Source: Antedon mediterranea | Taxonomy: Eukaryota > Echinodermata > Crinoidea > Comatulida > Antedonidae | NCBI RefSeq assembly: GCF_964355755.1 | Contig: NC_092678.1 | Coordinates: 18,884,922-18,944,921, forward strand | Length of the DNA: 60,000 nucleotides | Reading direction: 5' to 3' | Part shown: piece by piece, positions 38,801 through 50,800 of the stretch | Layout: each line of letters opens with the position of its first letter | Position numbering within the stretch: position 1 is the first letter of the stretch | Position numbers and translations under genes: made by a program | The notes under the pieces: generated by a model | Told to the model about the DNA's origin: nothing | What the model saw: only the letters and a program-made list of their open reading frames with translations | Database searches by the model: none

Positions 38801-41800
38801 CAACAGCTTGTTTCGTTATCCTTTCTTCCTGATAGCGATACAGAACACAAATTACTTTCACCGACCACTTGTTTGAGTCAAGATGAACACTCTTGCGTAA
38901 CTCTCACCATTAGGTCATTTATATCAGACTGTAAAGATGTATGTATTGATAGATATACAGAATGGATACGAGGAAGCGAAGATAAATACAATTGTGAGAT
39001 GACTTCAATAGATAGTGTTATTGACGAGTTGTATGGAAAATGTATTGGTATGTAGGAAACGCAATTACTATTTTTAATTATGTGTTTTGTTTTTTAACTT
39101 TTTATTGTTATCAAATCATATAACTATAGGCCTAACATTATTAAATAGAAAATGCTAAGACTTAGTATTAAATGTTTTTACTTATTTTTAACAGCACAGC
39201 CTACCTAATAGTATTATTAGACTGCATAGGGAGTGTAATTTACGTACAATTATCGCGTCGTATTTCTGGATAAAAAACTCGATAAGAAATTTCCCTATTT
39301 CGAGAATATAACGATTTAACGCCATTCCCTTCTGGTTTTCCCAGTACACAAAAGACTGCTTTAAACAAATTAAAAGTAAACGTTACAGTAATCTAAAAAC
39401 GACCAAGCATCCCGATATGTCAAAAACATCCCAATATGTCAAAAAACCACTCCAAAGCCATCAATACTACAAAAGCCATCAAATCCCACTTAGTACAAAC
39501 AAAATATTGTATTGTTTGGAAATTAATTATTAATATCGTTTCTCTCTTTCTTGGCTATTTCTAGACTTCTTCATTAACCTTTTCTATCCATTGACCTAAT
39601 CAAGTTCCACCATGAAACATAAAGGCGCGTTAAACTCCAACCTGGATTAAATAAATGAAGGAATTATTGAATTATTTATTATAATTATGCAGTGAAACAA
39701 TTCATTAGCTGACTTATTACTGCCTTAACTGTAAAAGAGTTATTGTTAAATTGATACATTTATTACATTTTTTACAGATAACAGTGCAACAAATCCTTGT
39801 AGAAATGGAGGCATTGTTGTTCAGCCTTATGAAATGATTTTTGAAATTCAAACTGTAACCGATGACTTTTATTGCGCATGTCCACCTGGTTTCAGAGGTC
39901 CAACTTGCACAGGAAAAATTGGTTTGTTACTTTTACATTTGATTTTTATTCAATGTTTATGCATTGTTGTGAAAATCCTACGCCGCCACACAGAATACTA
40001 ATAATAAATTGGAGAAACCTTGATAATAATGAAATGTCCTGCCATTATAATTAGATTTTTTATTTGTTAAATGAAATATCTAAAACATTTATAAATTTTT
40101 TTAGGATTATAATTTATAGAACTACTATTAGCTATTGATATTGTCATGCAATTACTTTGTTTGTATTTGACAAGTTCTTTTACTTCTTTTTCTGTTCCCA
40201 GAAACAGTTCTTATTTAATGTTACCATTTTAAGTTATTGTAATAAATGTATGCTGTTTTTATTTTATGAAATGTTTCTAAATAAATGTTGTTGTTGACAA
40301 TATTATAAAATAATGAGGTTTTCATGGAAAAGTAACTATCAAATTATAATGTTACTCTTCATAATCAAAGCCATGCAAAATAGCACAGCATTAGTAACTG
40401 TTTTTGTACACAGGAACAACAGCGTTATTGAAATCCTGTATTCATTTTAATTTATAATTGTTTATCTTTTGAATTGATTCTAAAAAGTATTCTGCATAAT
40501 ATTCTACAATCTTTATGACTTTTTCATGTAGCTGATGTATTTTAAATTGCAATCTTTTTTTTTTACAGTTCTATCCTTTCAGTAGCGATTTATTTTTTTA
40601 TCTTGTTTTTAAATATTTGATTTAATTTCTTTTTATAGTTAAATGTGGTCACAATGAATTCAACTGTGAAAGTGGTGAGTGTATCTCACTTAGCAAGATG
40701 TGTGATAATGTGCCGTATGACTGTGCAGATAATTCTGATGAACCAGACGAATGTCAAAGTAAGAACTATTCATTAGCTTGATTAGGTTTTCTACTTTAAC
40801 GGTTATCTATTTTGAAGGTTATCAAACTCTGAAATTGCCTATGAATGAACTACTTTAGTCACATTTCAAAGGCATTCATCAAATTATGACATATGCATAA
40901 TTATATTTTATTTTATTTTTAAGATAAAGGATGTGACGATTTGTTGCACCTTTTGGACAATATGACAGCAACATGTGGTGAACTTCAACAACTTAATGGC
41001 TTTCCGATGGTGGAAGGTTCGAAAAATCTATTTAGTTTTAGATTTGATTTCCCAGAAGCTAAGAACATAATAGCAAGGGTACGTACATAATCAAGTTAAT
41101 TAACTTGACTTAAGTCAATATCAATATTTATTATACTAGAATTTGCAAAGTGATTTTTGATTGATTGAATATTATTCTTTTTTTTCACACAAAACTCTAT
41201 CAAAAAAGTGTGAAAACAGGATAACCATAAGCAAGCAAAGCTTTTAATCTGTGGCACCCTTAACTTTACAAATACATTACAACAATGTTTTCATGTAGTA
41301 AATAAATTATTAAGGAAAATACAACGTACTATACTAATTACTATATGTATACATCACAGGCACAGAATATATATGGAAATGTAGTTAATTAATTTAAAAC
41401 GAAGTTCGAAGTTTGAAGCAGATGTATATCAATCTACAAATATTCTCTAAAAAAATATTTAAGCGGCGGCTCCAGCCTACTTGAAGATAGAGGGGAATGA
41501 AGTTGCAATCTGTGCCGAACAATTCGCTCATGATGATCTGTACAGTCGCGAAGTACTATGTTAGCACAACGTGTTTTGATGACGCAGGGCCTTCCTAAAG
41601 ACACAAATCGCATTTCGATTACATTAATGTTGTCTTTTTATGTTATTTGAAATATTTTTCATTATTTTGTTTAAAAAGTTGATAACTACAATAAAACTGC
41701 AAAATGCACTGCAAAATGCGCTGCAATTTACCTGTTAAGTTACTTTAATAAAAACATGTTTTGTTTCATAGGTCGGAGTTAATATATCTGCATACATTGG

Positions 41801-44800
41801 GAATGAGATGGCAGAAGACGGAACACTGTTTGTAGCCTTACTTTCACCTGATCCGACAGTCATTATTATTCCAGTTATTCATTTCAGGGTAAGAAAAATT
41901 GTTATCATAATATTATTCTTAATTATTAGTATTCATAATAAAGTACTTTCTCTAAATTGCTTTCAACTAAAGAATATTAATGTTTTCAATTTCGATTAAG
42001 GTAAGTAAGTAGTAATACAAATATATTTCATCCCTTATTTATATATTAACACTTTAAATAGAAAAAATTCTGTAACTCCAACTAATAAAATCTTGATGAG
42101 ATCATGTTGATGATCATTACATATTGATATGATAGTTTTAAACATTGATATATGTATTATAAAAAGTGATAATTAAAATTAATCAAATAAACAAATCATG
42201 AACCAAACATAAATAACAAATTAGCAATTAACAGAAAACGCCTGGGAAAAGTTTGACCTAGGAAAAGTTTTAAATATTGAATCATAAGTTTGTTTTATAT
42301 TATTATAAAACTTATTAGTGGACTCTCTGATTACATATTGAAACTTGTTTTTTTTTTCTTTTAATACCAGAAATAACCCTTTCTTCTATCATAATCATTG
42401 TTTATGGAATATTCAACATTTTAGGTACTTTTGTTTACATCATAACAAATAATTTCAGGTATATCTCAAAAACGATGAAACATTCTTCGAAAAAAACCTG
42501 ACTGATCTCCACAATTTCGAACAAAATGGCCAGCTTGTTTCGTTATCCTTTCTTCCTGATAGCGGTGCAGAACACAAATTACTTTCACCGATCACTTGTT
42601 TGAGTCAAGATGAACAATCTTGCATAACTCTCACTATAAGGTCATTTATATCAGACTGTAAGGATGTATGTATTGATAGATATGCAGAATGGATTCGAGC
42701 CAGTGAAGATAAATACAATTGTGAGATGACTTCAATAGATAGTGTTATTGACGAGTTGTATGGCAAGTGCATCGGTATGTAGGAAATTCAATTAATATTT
42801 TGAATTTTGTGTTCTTATATTTTTTTGGAAAATTTGAATCATAATTATTAATTTATTACCATTCTGTTATTGTGAAATACAAAGAATTAGTATAGATAAT
42901 TGTGCTAATAGCAGCACAGCCTAATAAATATTATTAATGCATTACTACTACTACTACTGCGTCGAGCTTGCTCGGATTCTTTTAACTACTTCTTTCCAGC
43001 CGTCTCTGTTCATCATTGCTCCTGGTAGCTCTTCAATTTTATGGCCGGAGTCCAAAACTAGTTGGTCAATGAATGATTTTGGGGGCCTGCCTGGTCTTCT
43101 TGTCCCATGTGATGGCATCCAGAGCATAAGTTCGCTTATCAGTTCACTTTTGTTGCGGAAAGAGTGTCCAACAAAGCGGACTCTTCTTTCTTTGATAACA
43201 TCGGTGATCTTGCGAAGATTCCCATATAGCTGAGCGTTCGAGAGGTGCTCTTGCCACGAAACGTTAAGAACGGCTCGTAGCATCCTAGTATATGTTCCGT
43301 TTAGAGTGTTTTCAAGTTTCTTAGTTAGGGTCCATGTCGATGACCCGTAGAGAAGGACAGACTCGACTGTGGTCTTAAAGAAATTTTTCTTCATGTTGTT
43401 TGAGATGTTGGACTTCCATATGACAGTAAGGCGTTTGAGAGCTGACCAGGCTTTGCTGATACGTATATCAACGTCTTTTGCTGTTGAGGCTATGTTGCTG
43501 CCAAGATAGGTGAACTGGTCGACTTGATTGAGAGCGTATCCGGAGCTAGTTTGAATTTGACCTTGACAGTTTACGTTCATACTTTCTGTCTTTTTGGCAT
43601 TTATGTGGAGGCCGATTGAGGATGCAGCATTTTCAATGGCGTGTAGGAGGGTTTTTGCTCCAGCGATCGTGTTCGACAACAGGGCTATATCGTCAGCATA
43701 ATCAGCGTCAGTTACCAATGTCGCAGGGAACCTCTTACTGATTCTTGGCTTCAATGTTAAGCCGTGTTTGTTGAGTGGATCAATAGCCGAGCGGAGAACA
43801 TAATCAAGACATATGATGAAGATGTAGGGAGCGAGAGTATCTCCTTGAAGGACGCCTGCTTTTACCTGAAACGGATCAGTATCACCATCTGGAGAACGAA
43901 CCAGGGCACTTGAGTTTTTGTACAGCTTCATTATGGCATTGACAAATATTATTAATGCATTAGGAATATGTAATAAGTACAAATACTGCATCGTATTTAT
44001 TAAAATACTATTACATATCATTATCATTTACAATTTAGTTGCACCAATTATTACGTCAGTCAGTAGTTCAATGAAAACCAATTCAGAAGAAAGTGTAACA
44101 TTGTATTGTGTAGCGTCTGGAGTTCCAGCAGCGATTGTTCAATGGGGGAAATTCAATGAAGCAGATAAATACGTAGAAGTTACAAAGCCATCTACTAGAC
44201 AAGCAGTTTACGAACTAATGGATTTTTCTGCAACGTAGGCCTAATTTGTTTTTATTATTATCTTGAACATCCTCATTCTTTCTTTGATTCGTCTTTCGAT
44301 CAGTAGTTTAAGTATATCAATCATGCAATACCAGAAAATATGAAAACCTAACCAAAAGTTAAAATTGTCTTTTTTTTTCTCGGATCTTATTAAAAAAAAA
44401 TAAACCTTAAGGTGTGTTTTTGTATTATAGATATGCTTGCCGTGTTTGGAATATCGCGGGTACAATAATCAGTGAGACTGTAATTATTTCATTAGAAGGT
44501 AAAGAGCAAACATAAATTATCTGATAATATAATATTAAATATAAAATGCACGATACTATACAAATTTCTACCTTACAATGTATATCTTTTTTCACATTAG
44601 TTGCTAAAAATTCCACTGAAGGCATGTCATAGTTATTGTTTTCTCAAGTAAAATTGCTTTCTGCTCCTTTTTATTTTTATATTAAAGAGCATTTCATAGT
44701 TTTTCTTCAAAAGTGTAATCTATGTTGCCTGTCTTGTATCAAATGTTTATATTCTACTTTTTTGCAATTGGCGTATTTCTTTGCTTAGATTATTTTCTAT

Positions 44801-47800
44801 CACTGAATAATGTTGGTATAACATTTTGTTTTACATTACATTGTATTAAGGTTAACCTAGTTCTTTTGTACATAATAACTGTATTACCTTTATATCCTTT
44901 TAGATGCATCATGTACGGTTAATCATGCGTCAATGCGGGATAGTTCAAAGTCGAAGCAAAAATGTTACAACAGTACTATAACAAATATCACACGTACACG
45001 TAATCCACGTGATTTTGGAGGGCAGTATTACAAAGACACTTTTGTTCAAGGATCCGTTCTGTACAGTATGTCATTTTCCTCTTCCAACTTTGACATTGGC
45101 AATGGATCTTACTCCAATTCCAGCTCAACAAACTATAATTACGTCATAATTTCCATAGAATTCACCATGTTGAATCAAAATACAGGTGTAGCTGTTTACT
45201 TTCAAACGTTTAACGGTATAATAATTAATCCTGAAAAAGAAAGCTTTCAAATTGACTTGATGTTTGATCAACCAATCAAAATTAAAAGCACATCTACGTA
45301 TGAGATTACACTAAATTGTCATTCTCATCTTCCCGTTCAATTTTCTGATGAGGCGATTTCAATTAATGGAGTTACTTGTAAAAACGACTCACCAGAGTGT
45401 TTGCTATTTCTAAGTGAATGGAACATTCAGGCGAATGCTGGCTGCAGTCAAACAGATGTGGAAATTACAGCCCTTGAAAGTTGCGTTGGAGAGTTTGTTA
45501 AAGGTATAGTATTAGTAAAGCTATGTAAATCTGTATTGCACATGTACCTTATGACATTGAAAAAGTTATTAATATTGGAATTGAGGTAACCCACCTTGCT
45601 ATTCAGACCTGCAAGTAAGTCCCATTTTCAGTAAAAAAAAGAATCACCTGGCTACAGGCTTAAGATTGTTCTTCAGAACATTCCAGTACTTATATCATTT
45701 TCTTTAACTGCGGATTTTTGTTCACGTATTTAGTCTTTTTTCAAGATTGTAATGCTATTTTATTTATATAGTTTTAGAAAGTTGCTTCATTATCTTTATT
45801 TTTAGATCCTCGTGTAGTTCGTAACCCCGAATCACGTGCTGTTGATATTGGTATGACAGTTATGTTGGAATGCATTATAGAAAATGTAGAGTTTTATGAA
45901 TGGTATAAAAACGGCGACCGTATCCCCAATGCTAACAGTCCTACTTACAGTGTGCAGCTAGATAAAGGCCAGAGTCAGGGTGACTATACTTGTTTTGGAT
46001 CTAGATCTCAAGATAAAAAAGATGCAGCATCAAACCTTGCCACCGTGCTCATAACAGGTTAGTCACTTTTCATTGTCATGTCATTACCACATAGTCCAAG
46101 AGAAGGTTATGTTTCAGAGCCATAGAAAATTGTGATATATGTTTTTCAAACTTGAATACAAATTTTGTTGATATTTATGTTAATTTTTAATAAGTGTTAA
46201 AAATGTTTTGTTATTGTATTTTTTAGGTTTGTCTACTTTTAGAGTAAATGTTACATTCAATATTTCATTCAAGGAAGACTATTCGAACAGAGAAAGTGCG
46301 GCATTCAACAATTTTACAAATGAATTGAAGAAATCTGTAAGTATTACTAATATTATCAAACCCTGAAATGATGAATTTACAAATGTTTCCATTGAGTAGT
46401 AAACATAGTGGTTACAAGTGTTATTACCTAAAATAAACATCAATCGATTTTACTCAGCGAATCCCTTTGAATAATTTTGCAATAAATGCCATATACAATT
46501 ATTTATTTTTATTTGTTTATTTCCTTTCAACGGGAATCGAGAGGGGCGAGGGGGGGGATTGTTGTTTAATTTAAATTTGTTTGAAAAATACATATTTGCC
46601 TAAACTGTGTTACGTTACATATGGGTCAAATATTTATCTCTTTAGGCCTACTAATAATAATTCAAAACGCAGTAGGCCTATAGAACCTATTTTCTAACCT
46701 GAAAGAATTCTACAAAATAGGCCTACCACTTTTAACACCAAAAAAGAACATATAAAATATTTGTATTTCAGTTGTCTGCAAATATACCACAAGTTTCTGA
46801 AATTTTTGTTATGAGCCTGAAATCCGGAAGTGTTATTACAGTGATGGATTTATACATCAACCAAGGTCAAAATGCTTCCACATACAGTACTATGATAAAT
46901 GATTCTCTCACTTTGTTACCTGGGTTTTTCACAGACTCTGAATCTATCAATGTAATAAGTATATGTAAGTTTTTAAATGATTTTTTCTAATAATGATTAT
47001 AAATAAAACCACATAATTTGTGAAGCAATCAATGATAAAGTGTGTGTAGGCCTACTGTAAGCATTCGGCTGAAATTGTTTTTCAAACAATGCATTTTTTC
47101 TCGAGATCATCCTATATTCACCACCATGAGACAGACTTTCTCAATCGTACTTCTTTGATATCGTTTTCATTTGTGATTATTTGGACAAACATATTTATGT
47201 TCAGTTCATTGTTGCTTTTTATGCAGCATCCTGCATTGGAGAGGACTTGATAATTGATGGCACTCTCTACAGTTTTCCAGATGTTCCTCTTGGTGTAACT
47301 GCAGATTCAATTCAAGATTGCCTCCTATATTCTCACGAAGGTAAGTTTAAATATAAAATATATTGCGACTTCAGTTCTTATAAATCACCTTATGTTTACT
47401 TAAAAAGATTACGAATCAAGATTACGATTAAGAAACAGATTAAAGTAAAACGTTTCCCTTAGTGACACAGTTCTCTTGCTAGCATAATTTAGGCTACTAA
47501 AGTGTTCACAAATAACTTTTCATGATTGTATTTTTTTCTGTTTTCAAAGATACAACTGTTCCTCTTGCAACCCGACACTGTGATGGAAATTTCATATCAG
47601 GAGCTGAATGGGACAATGTCGTAATCACAGACTGTGACATTAAAAATAGTAGACTAGACGAGGTATCTAATTTACTGTGATATTTGGGGAAATCCTTTGT
47701 GGAAATAGTTTTTTTAAATATACATTGATTCAACTTTTGTTTTCTTTTTTCAGATTGAAGTTACAGAAGATAATGTTTTAGTAATAGCGGACGCTCTTGC

Positions 47801-50800
47801 AGAATTTACACAAGATACACCAGTTATGGACGAGAAGTCTGTTGGGTCAGTTGCAAACATTTTAGAAGATATTGTTAATCTTGAGAATCCAGATGAAAGG
47901 GTAAGTATATGCTCTTTTCATTATCAAACAGCTGTTGAATTTTGCACAACCTCAATATGAAAAGTATGCAGTTATTGGTAAAATGGTTAAGGTTTTATGA
48001 CAGACATTTACCGAAGATAATTTTAACACGTATCGCAAATCAAGCTCTACTTTATTTAATTAGTGCTAACTGGCTACACCCAGAGCAAATTTTTCACTAA
48101 TGTTCAATTTCCAAAGCTAGTATGGGACATAGAATGTGCTAATTTGAACTTTAACAATGTGATTATTCATGTAATTATGAATTAATTAATTTATATTAGT
48201 TAATAAAAATAATGTTTGTTTGGACTTACTTTTAATGATTATTTACAGATAACCTCAAACGTGGTTGAAGTTGTTGATAACATAATTCATTCTGGTATAC
48301 TGAATTTATCAATGAGAGAAACAGCATCGTCGTTTGTGACGTCATTAGAAAGACAGCTTGCAACAGTGGCAGCAGCAGGCATGAACTTCACCAGTGTACA
48401 GCCAAATATTGGCGTGATGACTTTGGCAGTAAGCTCAGATTCTCTGGTAAACGGGCTAGCTTATGTAGCTTTGTCTGATGGTGATTCACTCAAGAACATT
48501 TTTGAATCAGACGATGTTGACATATATTATGAGGATGTTCCTTCCTTTAATATTGTAGGAGCTTCAATCGCCCTTCCGCCTGAGATCACCTTACTCAGTC
48601 AGGCTCAACTGGGCGTAGATGAGATCCGATTATATTTTACGGTTTACCAGAATAGTTCTTTATTTATTTCTAACAACTTGGTTATCAAGAAGTCTGGAGA
48701 AGGTTTTAAGCGCCATGTTGGCAGTAAGATCATTTCAGCTTCAATAGAGGCTGTCATGGTTGATGGACTTGTCACACCTATAAAATTGGCTTTCTTACCA
48801 CGGCATGTAAGTAACTAAGTTAAACTATTTCATGTAGAAAGCATTTATAAAAGATTGAGACTAGGTTGTGTACACTATAAGAGTCACTTCTAATAGAAAA
48901 TAGAAAAGTTTCTGTAAAAATCTCTGGCTGAGTTCAAAGATATTTCGACATTCAATTTCTGTTTGTTTATATTTATTCATTTTATAGGAAGTTATCAATA
49001 ACAATACAGAATGTGTTTTCTGGGATTTTTCACTTGATGATGGAGTAGGTGATTGGTCAATCGAAGGATGTGAGTTAAATAAAACAACAGACGACCGAGT
49101 CATATGCTTATGTGACCATCTTACCAACTTTGCCATTCTTGTCGTAAGTCATTTTTTTAAATATTTTTTCAGTTTTTGTTATTTGCATTTGTTACAACCG
49201 CTAATGTAGTAAAACCTCTAGCTAATGTAGTGTTTCTACATTAGCTGGAGGTTTTACTACATTAGCGGTGGATTGTTCTACATTACCGGTTGCTTTGACA
49301 TTAGCTGGCATTTTATACATTAGCGGTTGTAACTTTACAAATGTCATTAGGGTTGGTGAACTAAATACGCCGACTTTTTTCCAAACTACGTCAACTCTAA
49401 ACGATTCTCTATATTCTCTACTCTAATCTATTATTTGGAACAATAAAAGGGAAAAGATAAAAAGAAAATCTCTAATTGGTGATGATGAAATGGGAGGCAT
49501 TAAAATGCCTGATTTTATTCTTTATGTTAACGCACTCATGTGTGGCTGGTAAAAAAAATTATGAATGATGATGGTGCTAAATGGATAAATATTCCAATGT
49601 ATTATATTAAAAAAATATGTGATGTTAATGTTTTACTTAATATGTCATTTCATAGCATTATTGATGTTAATTCTAATAAAATTCCACTGTTTTACAAAAA
49701 ATATGATAAAAGCCTACATAAATTATGACAGAATCTCTAAAAAAAAAACCTCAAACTTATAACGATATAATGAATGAGCAACTGTGGGGAAACGACTACG
49801 TTAAACTAAAAAAAATATCGCTTTTCTACAAGCATTGGATTGACAGTGGCATTATCAGTATTAAAGACATTGTTAATAAGAACACTTTTTTAACATCAAA
49901 CGAAATACTGGTGAAACTACAATGTAAAACAAACTGATTAAATGATTATTTGTGCATTATTAAGGCAATACCAATTCAATGGAAACGTATTATTAAGGAG
50001 GTAGATATTTTCAATTGTGATGATAATGATGAGTTAGTTGGGACCAAGTATGAGATTAATACTACCAAACTAATATACTCATGGTTTGTGAAAGAATATT
50101 TCATTATTCCAATGTCACACGAACTAAAATGGGAAGAGTACTTCAATGATAACAACATAGATTGGAAAACATCTTGGTTACGAAAAGTATGTATTAAAAT
50201 GAAAGAAGAAACTAGCACAATTCAATTATAAGATGTTACATAGAATACTGCCTACCAACAAACGGCTGTATCAGTGGAAAGTTAAGGAAACACAAACGTG
50301 TGATAAATGTGGAGAAATTGAAAATGAAAATCATTTGTTTTTTAGTTGTACATTTATTCAGAAATTTTGGAGGAAAATTCTTAGTATCTTTGTAAGTTTA
50401 AACCACAATAATATATCATTTAAACAATTAATACTAGGAACGGGAGATAAGCTAGTAGATTATATTTACACATTTGCAGCATTCACTATTTATAGAATAA
50501 AAATGTTATCAGCACTAAATAAGCCAGTGGGTAAATCGTTATGGAATTCATTTAAAAGCAATATGTTATATGACATTGAATGTGAAACATATAACAATAA
50601 AGAAAGAAGTATAGAAAAATGGGTAGCTTTAAGAAATACTATTATGCTAATATAATTTCTAATTTGATACGATTAACCGAAAAAGAATTACAGTGATACG
50701 GGTTACTGGTGGTACTGAGCTATTATTTTTTGGTTTTTTTTGGTTTTTTTTTATAATTTTCTATTTATCATGTATATAAATATATTGTATAATCCGGGTT

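Noticed and set aside
42954-44027. Treating the whole 357-codon minus-strand frame as one gene
   Set aside because: Its first 28 or so codons lie in the host intron and the target-site duplication. The coding similarity starts only inside the truncated LINE, so there is no genuine start codon.
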